NCBI GenBank assembly: GCA_034336665.1
Contig: CM067566.1
Location: 23,776,330-23,840,329 of the forward strand
Reading direction: 5' to 3'
DNA: 64,000 bases
Source of the DNA: Luscinia megarhynchos
Taxonomy: Eukaryota; Chordata; Aves; Passeriformes; Turdidae
In this document: piece by piece, positions 1-14,894 of the stretch
Layout: every line of letters starts with the position of its first letter
Position numbering within the stretch: the stretch's first letter is position 1
Notes under the pieces: model-generated
Database searches by the model: none
What the model was told of the DNA's origin: nothing
What the model saw: only the letters and a program-made list of their open reading frames with translations
Position numbers and translations under genes: made by a program

Positions 1-888
1 AGGACACTGGAGAGGGCAGCCTGAAAAGCCTCAGCACCTTTCCTCTCTACTGGGACCTGATTCAGCCTGAGTAGATGCTATGACCTGTCTCTAAAGGAAG
101 GATTGGCTGCCAGAGAAAGGAAAGAAACTGCACAATCACTCCCGTGTTTCTTTCTGTGAGCTGGAATATGGATGAGTTAAGCACAATTTGATCTTGTGGG
201 ATTTTGTTTTCCCTAGATATTTGGGAATGGTCGTCTGAGGCAGAGCTAATAACTAGTCAAAACAGCACTAAGCTTCACAGAGAAAAAGTATTTGTGCTTA
301 TGCCTGTGACTGAAATTGATTTCACTTACCATGAGTCAAATATGAGTCATGATGAATAAAAGCATAATTCACAATTGTCTTGTGATTATTTGCTCTTTCT
401 GAAAGTCTCATGTATATGCTTGGCAACTTTTTCCCCTAATGTATCAATACATCTTAACCTGTAATTATCCTTTTGAACCACCTTTTTTTTTGTCGTTGGT
501 GGTGGTTTTTTTTGTTTGTTTTTACTGTATGTGATATTATCTTCAGTACCTTTGTTCTATAATTACTCATAACTCACCATTTATACTGTCATAAAACAAG
601 CTAGGTCTGTTGTGAGGGATCAAGGTACAGTTTTGGCCTAAACTAGAATGGGGCTGAGTATGGTAATAATGGGATTATAAAACATTTCAATTACCACTTT
701 GAATACAAGTGTATTTACTCCCACTGGATTTCACTGTGTACATTCCTTCTTAAGGAGCTGGAAAATCAACACAGTCATATCTGTGTTGGGAAAGGAAGGT
801 GTGTCAAAGGTAACATGGCCAAGAGGCCTGGGGGCATGAGAGAACAAACATCCTATTTTGTGCTGGTGTTTTAGGTAATCCTTCAGAA

Positions 889-1150
889 TTCATAGAATGT
901 TAAGGGGTTGGACAGGACCTTAAAGAACATCCAGTCCCAGCCCCTCCTGCTGCCATGGACAGGGACACCTCCCACTAGACCAGGGAGCTCAAGGGCTTAT
1001 CCAACCTGCCAGGGCTGGAATGTCCCCACCTTCCTGGGCAGCCTGTTCCAGTGCTTCATCATCTTCACAGTAAAGAATTCCCTCCTTATATCTAACCTAG
1101 ATTTCCCTTCTTTCAAATCGCTCCTATTACTCCTTGTCCTATCACTATGA
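889..1150 (-). mobile_element. CR1 LINE 3' fragment, antisense
   Basis: Reading + gives the reverse complement of the avian CR1 tail: TCATAGAATG, GACCTTAAAGAACATCCAG, CATGGACAGGGACACCTCCC, ACTAGACCAGGGAGCTCAAG, then GTTCCAGTGCTTCATCATC and AGTAAAGAATTCCCTCCTTA, ending in CCTTGTCCTATCACTATGA. Divergence is moderate and the reading frames across it are remnants, not genes. Confidence 0.88.
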
Positions 1151-4100
1151 AATGAAATGGATATGATTGTCACTAAGGAGACATCTGTAAGTAACATTCA
1201 GTTGGATAAATTCCACTTTTTTCCCCCAGAAATTTGCTTTATTAAGGAATTTGGTTTTTACTGACAAATATCTGATTTTAAAATGTGTCTGACTGGTTAA
1301 ATGGAGTCTTAATGAAAACACAGTTTTTCCCCAATTTTGTACTGTTCCAGGGCTGGAGGATCACCCTGCTGTTTTTCACTGAGTGGCAGTGTAATGGTGG
1401 TAAACACAGTCTGGGAATGAGGTGACTGTATATTTTTTTTGAATCCTAGGTCAGTGCTTACTGATTGGGGCCATGTGATCATTTCTTGACACATCCTCTT
1501 TATATCATAGGCCATTGTAATACTACCATCTCCTGGATTAAGCCCAGTAATCTGGGTGCTCCTGAAAAGTATTCAACTCGATTTTAGGACATTAATATGT
1601 GTTTGGCTTCAGTTTCTCATATTTCCTGGTGTCTGCATTGAGCTGGACAAAAATTGTCATGTCTAAATAACATGACATTGGGCCTGGGTAGACAATCCTG
1701 GGCCAGTTTTGAGCAAGCTGGCCCTTGCTCACTCTGCAGGGCAGCCTTATGCTGAAGTACAAGCACAGGTTCTGGAAGCAATTGGGGAAGAGATGACACA
1801 TGGAGCAAATAAACTCTTGTCTTTCAGCTGGGCACGTTTGCACTGTGCTGCTGTGATTGTATGACTTCCCACTGCTAGCCTGACAGGCAAACACTGGCTG
1901 ATGCCATGGCCAGGGCTGCAGCATGGCCACATTTTTCTGCTTGAGTATTTTCTCCAATCATGAATAATTTCTTTCACTCTTGCCTGCATTGGAAACAAGT
2001 GTGCAATGTATACAAGCATGCACCTGAACTTTGTTAACCATATTTTAACATCCATGCTCCTGGATCCACTAGCCTGTATTCTTTTCCCAAAAATATCGAT
2101 GAATTTCTGAATTTAGTGTTACTCAGAGATAATTTTCAGAATTAATACTTTTCTGATTCTTGTTTAGCCAAACAGGTTGCATTCACTGTTTCTAGATGTA
2201 AAAGACTACATTTTGCAAAATTGAACTGTGATTTTGAGGTTTGGCTTCCATACAAACCCTGTCCTGCCCCCTTGCCCATTTGTTAGCCCTTTCTTGATCT
2301 TTTTAGTGTGGACCTTATTGATACTGTGTGATACTGATTTCTAGTCACATTTTGTCACATTGCAGTACATCAAATACCTTACAGAGCTGTGTGGATTACA
2401 TCTGCTTAGCTATTTTTAATCATCAAAGCTTAGGCTCTTAAGAAATGCAATTAGATTTGACAAATTTGATGTATTTCCCATATACCATGTTGACTGACTG
2501 ACTGATTCCAGCAATTCTTAATCAATTAAATCACGTACCATTTCCTCCTTGAATTTTATCTGGGAGTGAGGTCATGCAAAATTACACTTTTTGAATCCTT
2601 TTCTTTTTCTGTTTTGCCAACACTTCTTACCAAGAAACCCATAATAGTGAGGACATTTGTATACAGCAGCTGGGTAGTTGAAAATGCATTAATTAGTATA
2701 TTATAGCAGTGACACTTATTATTTATTATGCCATCATCAGAGAACACAATTAAATTACTGTAGAGTTGCTATGGTTTCCAAAGGAGATACAGTGCAGACT
2801 AATTACCTCAAGATGGCAGATGGTGCTGAATAATTCCTGAGCAAATGCCTCATCACCTCTGCCTCTCCATGTTTGTATAGTAAACAAAACATGAATAAAA
2901 TGGAGGCTGAGAATGTAGTGATTTCCCTTTATAGGTCTCCACAGGTTTGTGTTTGCCCTGAGTATATTTACATTCTTCAGACTATGTTGTTTAAATTTCT
3001 CCCATCTGTGCAAATATCCAATGAATGAACTACAAAAAAAAAATAAAAAAAAAGGTAAAAAACTCTGCTGCTGGGCATCTTGACTCAAAATGTTTAACCT
3101 GCACTATTCCTGCAGTTTCAGTATTGTCTGTCACATCTATCTCAAGAATAGGTCAGATAGAAAGATAATTTATTCTGTCCATAGGGAGAGAAAGCTTTAA
3201 GAGACACTTTAAACACAGTCTATACCCAGGATTTCTGTTTAGCCTGAAAACTTTGCAGACCATGGGGACATCCTGCACTGCAGCAATGCAGATAAACATC
3301 ATTTGGATGCAAGCCTACAGGGTGCTCCACATAGCAGTGTACATGCAATCATTGGGAATCAAAAACACTACAAAGCTTAAGGGTATTGACATTTGAGGCC
3401 ACTCTGTCTTACAGACAAGATTTTTTGTAGATCTGTGCCTGATCTTATGACTGCTTTCTTTCATCTTTCAGTGATCAGTTAAATTGAGTGTCTGCAAAAC
3501 CTTACATGATACAAACTGAGAGGCAGATAACTAGTTGAGCTCCAGGTCTGCACATTTAGTAAGTATCAAACTAAAACTTTGCTTTCAAGGGATGCAACAA
3601 AATATAAGACCACAAAGAAAAGTCTTTGTGATGATGTGTCAGAGAGACACATGCCATAGCCCAAAATTCCTGGCTGTCCATAATGTCAGTGTGTATAACC
3701 TGAAGCATCAGGTCAATGCAATAAATAGGTCAGGCTGTGGACAAAGGTCTTTGTGTCCTACTTCTGCTACCAGTATCATAGGATTGCAAGCACATGGCCA
3801 TAAGAAAAAGTCTTTTAATTTGGTATATTTGGTATGTATTCAGAATTTAAATTCAGATTCAGTGTGGTTGGTCTAAGAAAACAGCCATAGAAAAATATAA
3901 CAGCAAATGCTTTGCCTCCAAATTCAGAGCTTACCTACACAGAGATTGCTTAGGCTTTTCCAGATATTTGCAGTTATCTTACTGATATTTCATTTCTACA
4001 AAGCTTCATGGGCTTGGTTTTCTCTGAGCTGGTCCAAGCTGTTGGGACTGTTCTTTCAGCACTCTGCAGGGTTTCAGTGATTCCTGCTCTGGGGACTCTA

Positions 4101-7100
4101 ATGGGCACAGCCAGCAGAGGCAGCTGCAGATGTTCTAGCTCTGCTCAGGGAGCCTCTGGGCCTGCTGGGGACAAGGTCCAGGATCAGGTGGCTATGCCTG
4201 TGAAACCTCTGAGAAACTTAAGGGCTCCTGCTGCTGTTAGGTGAGGATAAGAGGGATAAAAGGGTGCACGGTGTCCACACCTGGTCCTAAGGTAAGTGCA
4301 ACCTCTGGAGAAGGGAAAGGATGGAAGCTGGCCACTTCTAGTATCAAGAGGAAGGATTCTACACTATCTAGGGGCTTACAAGACAGGTCCACTACACTCA
4401 AATGTGAAGAGGAGCCAAATATGCCTTCAAGCAAAAGATCTGGGCCAACTCTGGCTCATAAGGATGAGTTGGGCAATGGAAAGGAGATGTAAGAGTGGCA
4501 AAAAGATGGTTGTGGAAATAGAATAAACTGGAATAAGGCCTGATATCAGGTGAGGAAATCAGGAGGAGGATGAATCTTCTGATGCCCAGGGCAAAGATAT
4601 CTGCAGTGAAGCTGACTTGTAAGCTGAGGTCTTGGCCCATCTTCTGGGATGGAGGGAGCTCTCCTAGAAACCCCACAGTGCTTTCCATAATTTCTGTGTC
4701 TGAAAGACTTGGTGTGGGCTATGGTAAAGATAGAGGGACTTGCATCCAGGTACTAAGTGGTGGTGGGAGGAAAGAGGGTCATAGAGCTCTAATTCAACAG
4801 TAGTTCTGTGTGTTTCATAATACTTGAGTGATGATAGCTTTAAAACTGTATGGAATAATTTTCCAAAATTATGCAGCTAAATTGGTAATAATGATATGCC
4901 TATTATTTAATTATATTATTAGGCAATTACTTTCTTAGCAGTGTATTGCTAAATCAGCAAATGTTTAATCATTATTTCAATATTATGAATTTCAATCCTG
5001 CAATTTAGAAAGAGTGACTTAGATGCATAAAGCAACAGTGTCCAGAGGAAAACAAATGTAAACCAGAAAAGATGTAAATACCAATTCTTACTTTGCAGTG
5101 TTGGTCTTTAAGTACAAAATGACTCTCTGCCTTGTCAGATTGTTTGAATATTTAGATGTTAAATTAGTTTAATCAATGGGCATTGCAATCATTGCCTCAG
5201 TTCAAGCTTCATTTGTAAATGTAATTTATTTTCTTATTCCTGTGTAACTTTTGTTTTGTTCTTTATTTCAGCAAAGGAAACAATAATTGAAATGCCCAGA
5301 TCAAATGAAATATTACACTTTTCTCCTTTAATACTAGGTGCTTAGGGACACTGAAGACAGATAACTTTCTCAGGTCAAACTGTAAAAAAAAGTACTGTTA
5401 AAGTATCAGCCAATTCAATATGAATACCTATGTTTCCCAAGATAACACATGAAGCTCTACAGTTAGTTTGAGGATAATACATATAATTCTGGTATAATAA
5501 AACTATTTTATTACAGGACCCAGAGAGGTATGAAATCACTTCTTGCATTACACCATCTATTGATCATGAAACAGCAAATTGCATAGTTTGAAAATTTGGT
5601 GGAAAATGACTTGGCTGTGCTCTATCTTATTCCAGTCAGAGAAACAATGCATTTCTTTTATATAGCTGATAAATCAGGACTTACTGAAAATAAATATGTA
5701 TATTGCTGAAAGTTTACAAGCTAGGCATTCGAAATAATAATTTTATTTTACTGTGAAAAGTAGTGTAAAGATTCCAAAGAAGGATCAACAAAAGGGATCA
5801 GAAAGAAGCAGGCAAGCAGCAAGGCTTGAGTGGTGGGGAAGCAGATAAGCAGAGGATCAGAGCAGTGGAGAAAAAAAAAGGACTGTGGAAACTTTGCTTA
5901 ATATGCAAATTTCTCTCCTCTGACTACTCTATTTACCAGGAGTTTTGAATTTGATTAAAAGGCTTTCAGAGAATTTGCTATAATAAAATATTTGCTTCTA
6001 ATGAAATCATTGCATATGAAACAAATGGAAATTATGATACAAATTAATCTTTCTCACTCTGCTTGATTTTCTTGTTAATAGTCCCTGAAAGGGAAAAATG
6101 TTTCAAGCTGAGGGAAGTTTGGACAGAGAAAGGGAGATGAGATAAAAGCACTTCAAATTTGACACTGAAACACACATGCAAATAGTTCATTGTATTGAAC
6201 AACACCTGGCAAGGAGGTTGTGCTACACATGTGAAATACATCAATATGTGTTTGTTAAAAATGAAAGAACACCGGTATTATTAATTTACTCTAAGGTGAA
6301 GTGAGACTCGACTCCAGCTGATGGCACTGAATTCAGTTGCTGTGCACCAAGGAAACCTATTAGCTCTTGAAATCTGTCATCTCATGTGCTGGCTAGTGTA
6401 GTCTTTTGAAGTAAGGGCTGCAACTATGCATCAACAGAGACAAAAAAATCTTAGTTTTCTTTTGAAAAGAAAAATAACAAGACACATTCATGCATTTCAT
6501 TCCAGTGAGTGTGCATGCGTGTACATCTACTCCAGCTGTAGTCACATAAAACCAGAACAGGGATTTAAACTTCATGTTTATTACAATCAAATATTTATCA
6601 GTATAAAACTGATACATTTAACATTTTACAGCACATATGGACTTTCAGTAATACAATCAAGGTGTTCTTGTAAGTTATACCATCACACTACATGCTGACT
6701 TTTATCCCAGAATGAATACTTTCTCAAAACTATAAATAATATCAAATTATAGTTAATAAGTCCTAAGAAACAGAAATATACACAGGCAAAAGTGTACAAA
6801 ATTCTAAAATCTTCAGGTACAGTGTTTGCTTACAGCACTCCTTGTATAGTTGGGGGTATAATATGTGTTAAAATTGACATTCTTGTCTGTCAGGAAATAA
6901 ATCAATCTGTATTACATGAACAAATAATGGTAATACAGAGTTCATAAAAGCATACAAAGGCATTCTGTGAGAATTTTTTTTCCCTCCAGATTTGACAAAT
7001 ATTATTTTCTAAAAAGTAGTATTTTAGCAAAATCTTAAGGCAAATACATTGTTAAAACTGTAACTGAGATTGCAAAACCAAAGAACCCTGCCCTTTTTTC

Positions 7101-8714
7101 CTGTCAGTGTTTCTGACAGGAACTTTATCCCATTTGCTCATGCAAATAATAACTTGATTCCCTGCTGTACTCTGTGTTGCCCTCCACTGTCAAGCTGCTG
7201 AAGGGAGAGAGCACAAAAAGCCCTCACTTCTACACTTGACCCTCTCTTGACTCAGTGAGGCTTTAACCCTGTGCCTTACTGGGTGCCTGTGATATTTTAA
7301 AGGAAAGAGGGATGGAAACAACAAAAATAAAGTTTGACAGGTGGTCTAGAGTTCAACTTTTTCATCACAAAAGGCTGGTCCAGGCATCAGAGCTGTAATA
7401 GTGGGCTGGTTCAGGTAAATGCCATACCGAACCACAGTTACTGTGCAGTCTTTGAGCTACTCAGAAACTCCATCTCCTGTTATGAGATTTTGGTCTGTCC
7501 AGGAGGACTGAATGCCTGAGCATCACTGAGGGCCAGGGGAATGGCACAGAATCTGTGTTTAGTTCAAAGATCAGAGTGCTTCTTCCATTAGCTGCTGGCA
7601 TGAATATTGTGTTCACAGAACCTTCACAAGTCTCCCCTACCCCTGCAGCAGGCAATGTGAGCATTCCTTTGAGAAAGGTCTATGTTGACCTGGCCTGTAA
7701 TTAAATATTAAAATGCTATCACCAAAATGCCAGGTAGGACAATAAAGGACATGTGAACTATAGATAGCTCTGTATCCAGCTTCTGCAAAGAATTTCACCC
7801 TGAGGTCCCTCCTTATCTGGAGTCCTTCTGCAGCAACTTGCTGTCCATCTGTTCCCTGATTAAACAATATGGATGGCTGATGAATGCTTTTGCATCACAT
7901 TGTGAAGATATTCTAAAATAAGGTTAGGTGCTTATCCACTGTGTTAATATGGACCTGGCAAGAATTGAGAGTAGAAATCCTTGTAAGCAGGTGGCTGGTG
8001 GATTATCAGATGCCAAGTGTTGAGATGTCACTGAAGAGAGTGACTTTTGCTGGGTCAGTTAATGGCTGTATTGTTTGCTGGCCTATCCTTTCACAACAGA
8101 CTGTATGGAAGAGGTTCATAGATACACAAGGTGCTGTATTCATCCTTTTGCAACTCATCCAAAGATACTAGTTTTTGCAATTCTTTGGCAATTCTGTTGT
8201 ATCACAATCATTGGTGACCTTCAGCACAAGATTGAAAAATGTCATTGCTCAAAACCTGACTGGACATGGTCATGGGCAACTGTATAACTGCTGAAGTAAA
8301 AGGATTGCATGGAAATCTTAGCTTCTCTGAGAAAATGTGATGGTTCTCCATGTTTTTGCAAGGAAAGGTTTGAAAATAACAAATGAGTTCAAGATCAAGG
8401 AGAAAAGAAATATGCATCTTAAAACTGTGCAATATTTACCCAGCCTTCAGATTTTAGTGGACCTGACTCAGTAGTACTGAGCATTTAGGAAATGACATTG
8501 ATAATTAAGATTCATATGTGTCACTCACCAGGTCATCCTTAAATAATCTGATCTCTGTGCTGGAGATAAACCACCAAAATGTTTCACTTTTTGAAAAGGA
8601 GTCTTCACCTGCCCAGCTGATTTAGTTTTCATCTGAGTTATTTTTGTTGAAAACAAACAAAGCCTACTGCAGGAGAAATGAGAAACTCTACCTCAAAATG
8701 TAAGATACAGAAAG

Positions 8715-8739
8715 ATTTGTGAGGGCAAATCTCACAAAT
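8715..8739. repeat. 9-base inverted repeat with 7-base loop
   Basis: ATTTGTGAG at 8715-8723 pairs with CTCACAAAT at 8731-8739 around GGCAAAT. It lies in gene-free 5' flank, function unknown. Confidence 0.75.
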
Positions 8740-9745
8740 TACTTGGCCTGGAATTGAAGTCCCAGAGAAAGGAGATTTTTGGATCCAATAAATGCAGCCT
8801 TTAGAGACCACAATAAAGGCATTCAGTGACAGAGCATGTCTGTGAAAATTCACTGCAGTATCAGACATCCCAGGTGCCTCTTTTATCAGGAGTCATTATG
8901 CTGCTCAGTGTTCCAGGGACAGTTCTGGACAATGAAATACTCTTTGCATTCAAGGAGGTGACATTTAGTCACCAGGCATTTACCTGCCAGGCATAAAGGC
9001 CACTGCCTGTGAACAGGGTTTGTTTGAGACCTGTGTGGTTAACTGGAGACTAAGGGCAAATTTTAAAATTAAATGTGCTGCAGCTCAGTCAATATCTTGA
9101 GCTCAACATCATTGATGGGGGTGAGGAGGCAGTTTGAGTTCCTGCTAAGCTTGCTTAGAATTAGGACTGCCACAAAACCTCACCAAAAATTTGGTTTGAA
9201 ATTACGCCTTTGAGAATAATTACTTCAAATGTAAAAACCCAATAAAATGAGAGTGTGCATTTGAATTTATCTCTGATGAATACACATCACAAAAGAAATG
9301 ATCATTTTTATATGTGTGTTCAGCTGAAGGCTGCATCCTTTGGGAACTGATATAATTCATCTCCATGGAGCAAAGAAATAAGAAATAGCAAGTTAACAGT
9401 TCGAGTACAACTAATACAACCAGAACAATTCAGTACAAAACAAAAAGCCCATCCAAAAGGTGTTCTAATCAGAAAGCCATTTATAAATAAAGGAATCTCA
9501 CTGTCACAAAAAGAATCTCATGGCTAAGAGGTGGAATAGCAATGAGATCAGAGTAATGCTGTGGGGCTGGGGAGGTTGGAAAAGCTTGTACAGGCAGGCT
9601 CAGGATACAGCCCCCAGACAAACCTCGAAATAGTGTTGAATGCTGTCACTGTCTCTCAGCAGCGACAAATCAAGGTAGAGCTAGAAATACAAAGATTCAG
9701 AGAGAGAAAAATGATTTCTTTTGTTTTGAAACAGCCTTAAGATCA

Positions 9746-9769
9746 AAAAAAAAAAAAAAAAAAAAAAAG
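9746..9769. repeat. Poly(A) tract of about 24 bases
   Basis: Uninterrupted A run in the 5' flank; no LINE or retrocopy sequence is recognisable immediately upstream, so it is reported as simple sequence only. Confidence 0.9.
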
Positions 9770-10171
9770 AAAGAGATTTAGAATACAATCCTTTTGGCAA
9801 GTCAATCATTATTTGTAAAGATTTGACCAGGAAGCCTTTAGAGAAAATCATATGCAACTTAGTATTTAGTGAAGGAAAAATACTTACAATTTTCCTTCAG
9901 TTTCTTTGCCTGTTTTTTTCACCTATTTAATCCCATTTTGGGTTGCAAGTACAAGAAATCAGACTGATGCTGCAGCAGAACCTCCTGAGATTTTAAGAGG
10001 GACCATTATGACACTGAGAATTCCTGTGGAGATACACTGTCTTCTGTTTTCATTTGCAGTCTGGTTAATGAGCCTGTAAATTGAATTAACTCAGCTGAAG
10101 TGCTCAAAATCCAAGTTGCAATGAAAAAAAATAAGAGTGGAGTATGGCAGCTATAGTTGGTAAGCAAGACA

Positions 10172-10233
10172 GAAATAATAATAGTAGAAGCAGTAACAAT
10201 AATAATCATAATAATAATAGTAATAATAATAAC
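10172..10233. repeat. (AAT)n-rich simple repeat
   Basis: Imperfect AAT/ATA trinucleotide run with scattered substitutions in the 5' flank. Confidence 0.85.
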
Positions 10234-11330
10234 AAAAAAAGAATATGTGACTGAAGATACATGAGTCATTATATTGTACAAAGCAAACTATTAAACAGTG
10301 TTCAAATATCAGGGTGCTGGGTACTGAGTCAATGTGTCAGTGTTTCCCAGTTCTAAAGAGCAGTCTAAAGAGATTAAGAGTAGCTAAGGGGGAAGGCTTT
10401 ATATTTTAATTTTTGCCCTGGTGCTATTGTATGTGTGTATCCTGTTGGACAATGTTTGGCATCTCTTTTTTTAAATAGCAAATGAATGGCCCAGGGAAGT
10501 GACTGCAAATTGGAATCATAAATAACTAGATTTATGATAGCAGCAGTGCATTCAAGTGTGGGGAAAAAGCTGGCTCTCATTGCATCACTTGTTCCCAATG
10601 GTTTTGAAAAAAAAGTAATCTGTCCTTCCAAGCTTTTCCTTCTTCTATAGATCAAAAAGTACCTGTTTCTCTGTTGGCAAACAGAAAAGGAAAGCCTCCC
10701 TGCTCTGCTGTCAGTGCCTCTCCAGCCCCCCTGCACCTGCCTGGGGCTGCTGTGTGCCAGCATCACCCGGAGCCTGGCTCTGGCAGAACCTGACATCCCT
10801 GTGCCAGTGGGTGAATCACTGCCCAGGCTGCTCATTTGCACTGGCCACTCTCTGCCTTTCTGTGGGTATAAGGCTGTGATTTCACCCAGCTTCAGAGCAG
10901 TCCCATCAGCCAGCCCAGACAAGCATTTGCTGACACTGTTTCCCTGCTCACAAAAAGGGTTTCTCTGAGTCAGACTGAGGTGATTCCCCATTTGTTTGCT
11001 GAGAAAACAGAGCTTAAGTGACTTAAGGATTCATCCCTCTTGCAATTACCTCAGCCATTGAACGGACCAATACCTTCTATCTGGTCTTCCTCTGTTTGCC
11101 TCTAGACTCAGTTATGGTTCACTCTCAGGTGGAAAAGTCAAACCAGTCTCACCTCTTCTGTGTCATGAATAGTTCTTCTGCCTCCAGATGTCATAAGGAT
11201 TTACCTTTGGGAAGTCATGGCTATTAACCTTTCCCCAGAGGCACGTAAGAGACATCAGCCTTCTGATATCCTGTATGAAACACCATCTAGGATTGAATAT
11301 ATCTGTATATACATAAATATTTCTGTCACA

Positions 11331-11346
11331 AAAAAAAAAAAAAAAG
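11331..11346. repeat. Poly(A) run
   Basis: An uninterrupted A homopolymer of roughly 16 bases after TCTGTCAC. It is not attached to a recognisable element. Confidence 0.8.
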
Positions 11347-12519
11347 ATACTCACCTTAAGTTAAAAACAGCACAGCAATTCAGGGGTTGGATGACATTTC
11401 TTACCAGCTGATGGCTGTATAGGGGAATCACGGTGTATGCAAATAATCTTCTTTTTATAGAAGTCAATGTCATGTTATGTTCAATAACAGCATTTGGAAA
11501 AAACCCAACTTCACAAAATTTTTCTGGTCTCAGCTGAAAAAAATGAAGACATGGAGAACAAATATATAGAGATTTATCAAGTTTTGGATGAAAGAAACCT
11601 GAAGCAAGAATATAAGAGGTGACATCAGCTAGTAACAATAGAACTAAATGAAAGTCCTTTATCTTATTTTCATCACTTTTATTTCTGGGTATGAAATGAG
11701 ACCTAAACTACATTATTACATATTGCCATTGCTAGAGTATCTGCTGTCTACTATCACAATAATGATGTGGTCTTCTGGGAAGAAGAAAATGATAAGAGGA
11801 AAGCGCTGAATGTATTTTTTTCTCCCCTGAAAGCCACAGATGACTAGTAGTCATGTTTTTGGCTCAAGAATAAATGTCAAAAGCAGTACATAGTGGAATG
11901 TTTGAGGGAGGCGTGGAAGATATGTGCCTCGTCAGATTGAGGGTTATGGTAGATATTTGCATACTCAGCAGCAGAATTTTCCATCTTAAGATCCAGTTAT
12001 TAAAATTATTAGAGTTGTCTCTGCTCAAATTAAGGTGCAAATGAGACCATATACCAAAGTATGAATTTTAATTTAACAGTAAATGTGAGGTAGAGAGGGA
12101 GAGGGAAAAAGAAATACGAAAAGACAGACTGTGGATCCTGTGGATCCTGTCCTGTTTGTCCCCTTCTGGTCTTAGTGATGAGTGCCCCAGTATTATCAAA
12201 ATGCTGGTCTCTGTCTTGATGGGGTGGGGGAAGCTGAAGAAACACGGAGTCCACTGGGTTTATATTCACTCAGGTTCAGGTGGGAATGCCCAGGTACCTC
12301 CCCTGAGGTGGGGAGTCCCACACTGGATGTTTGGATCATGGGACACTTCAGGAGTCTTTGATGGTTTAGGGCTCCTTCTAAGACATTACAGTGAAGTTGC
12401 TCATTCATCCATCAGATGCTCCCATCAGTCATAGCTCATTGCAGCCCATCAGCAGGAATCAGTACCTTTGGGCTGTGTGGAATGTCCTGGCACACTCCTG
12501 AGCAGAGTTTTCCCACAGT

Positions 12520-12580
12520 ATGTGTGTTTGTACATATGTATGTTTGTATGTATGTGTGTTTGGATGTATGTATATATCCA
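12520..12580. repeat. Imperfect (TGTA/TGTG)n repeat
   Basis: A stretch of ATGTATGT, TGTGTGTT and TATATATC variants forming a degenerate tetranucleotide repeat in the 5' flank. Confidence 0.8.
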
Positions 12581-14875
12581 TCTGTGGGAGTTTTCAGCCA
12601 TTCTGTGAGGGAGGACACTGGCAAGATGGAAAGCACTCTCCCACCTCACAGGGTTTGTCTCTTGGCAGCCTTTCCCTTACCTTGCTCAAAACCAGCTGCA
12701 GCCTCCAGCCAAGGTGTGCACCTCTGCATCTGAACTATTAAATGGTCGATTTTTTGAGTCATTAAACATGAACAGCCCAGTCTCTCCAAGTCTGCAAGCA
12801 GTAACTACCACAGAAGAATAAATCTGACCCACAAAAGGGTCTTACAGCTTACATGTTGTTTGCATTGCTTCCCTCCGAGTGAGACTCCCAAAAAAACTTT
12901 TGTCCATCCAAAAAATCCAGTTGAATATAAACCAACCTAAAAAACATTTCTATAACCTAAGAATAAAATTTAAGAAAACATAAGCCTGCTCACAGTACTA
13001 ATAAGTCCTTTTAACTTCTCTATAAGAATGTCTGATTAATTAAATTAAAACTACGTAATTAAATTTTTCTTGCCTCCAAGGAATATTTGGGAGATATGTT
13101 TAAATAAGGCTACTCAATAATGAAGTCTAGAGCTCAGCAGTAGGGACTCAGGAGCTGTTTAACAGAACAAAACAATGGGTGTGGGAAAGGCCACCACCTT
13201 CAAAATTTAACTGTACAGCATTCAATGATCTGCTTGGAGTTTGTCCAAAATGTTGAAAGCAACATGTAGGCTTAACATACCTACCTTATAAAAAGCTATA
13301 AGGATTTTGTATCTCATATGTGCACATATGTATGAGTCAAAAGATGGCAGAAATTTGATAGAATTTGAAATTTTATTTAGATGGTACTGGCCAGACAAGC
13401 TATCCACAAACATGGAAAGCCTGGAAAGTGTGCTTGTGGTACTTAATAAATGGTTATGAATCACATGAGAAAGAGCAGCACTAAACTGAATTTCACTAGA
13501 GTGCTAATTCTTTCCAATGGAACAGAATGCCAGGTCCTTTTATTCCTTTTACTTGTCTTATTTATGTTTTTCAACCAGCCAAACTCAGAAAGATGGCCTC
13601 TATCTCTAGTGGGAGCTAAGAGAAATAGATATATGAGGAATTTCAGGACAGGGTTCAGGAATCTCTGCTGCTGCTGAAACTGTTTCATGTGGAGCTCTGG
13701 GAATGGAAATGTCTCTCTGAAGTTTTCATGCTGATTTTTTCATCTTTGTTTGCAATACTTGAAAACTATCATTAGTCACTTTTTTTACAAGCAAAGATTA
13801 TATCTCTTTTCAAAGTTCCTGGTTGTTCCTTAGTCATTGAAACAATGATAAATGCAGTATGGATACATACTTCCTAGTGTATCAGTGCTTCCTGTAGTAG
13901 GTTCTTCCAAAGCTTTGGTACTTGGATTGGGATATAGGATGGAGAAGTGCTATCAGATTTTAAAGGTCAGATTTCAAACAAAGGTGTCATAAACTAACCA
14001 AAAATTATGGGAAGACATTTTCACATTTAGGAAATTAAAGCAGAACTTACAAGGACTGGTGTACAAATATTTTATATTTAATATAATCTTCGAAGATAAT
14101 TGCTCTGCTATTATCTTCTAAGCCAGTCTTTTTTTTCTCAACACTGGCCTACCTATAGTTTCCAGTGTAAATTACAGTGAATCCAACTCAGAGGAGCTTG
14201 GGCAGAGCCATTGGAATGATTAGACAGAAAACAACATTTTGGTTTGTTTTTTGTTTTTTTTTAATGGTTGCTCCACAGCCTAGCAACCCTTTAGCTGACA
14301 TTCAAGATGTGTTCTGTGCTGGATTCTGGCATCCAGATCTCCTTCCCTGGGACTTGCCTGTCAGCAAGGAGGTGGATTACTGGAGAAGTGCACACTCTGT
14401 ACTTAATCTTACCCCCAAGCACGATGTCTTGACTGCATATGTGGCCCCAGAAACTGGTGGTGTTACTTGGGTGTGTGGAACTAAATGTCTATTTTAATAT
14501 CTGGCCTGTGCATCACATGGAGGAACAGTCTAGCTGAGTCCATCTTACAACATGCTTTTTTTGTCTCTGCTGAATTGTTGTTTTTCTCCGCCAATGCTTC
14601 TTATCTATCCAGTAATTTTTTTCACAACAAGGTTTTTCTTTCCTCTACAGATTGCTGCTCTAATGGAAATATTTTTCTGTCATTATTTTTTCCTATTCAA
14701 CTAGAACACAGGAAAAGATATAACATAACTCTTAATGGAGCTCAGCTTAGGAATTCAGTTCTAATCTCTACTCTAAAATTTGTGTCCACCAAAAACTTTG
14801 GCATCTAGCTACAGGCTAGAGCTTCTGGAGAAACAGCCAAGGTTTACACATCTGTTATGGGGACCACTTATATGA

Positions 14876-14894
14876 CAAAAAAAAAAAAAAAAAA
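14876..14894. repeat. Poly(A) run
   Basis: An A homopolymer of roughly 18 bases following TATGAC. No retroposon body is recognised next to it. Confidence 0.8.

Noticed and set aside
2765..2778. X-box-like GTTGCTATGGTTTC in the 5' flank
   Set aside because: Two mismatches to the consensus and 18 kb from the gene; it shows how often such partial matches arise by chance.
9746..9769. Poly(A) tract as the tail of a processed pseudogene
   Set aside because: No gene-like or LINE-like sequence is recognisable before it on the appropriate strand and no flanking duplication was seen.
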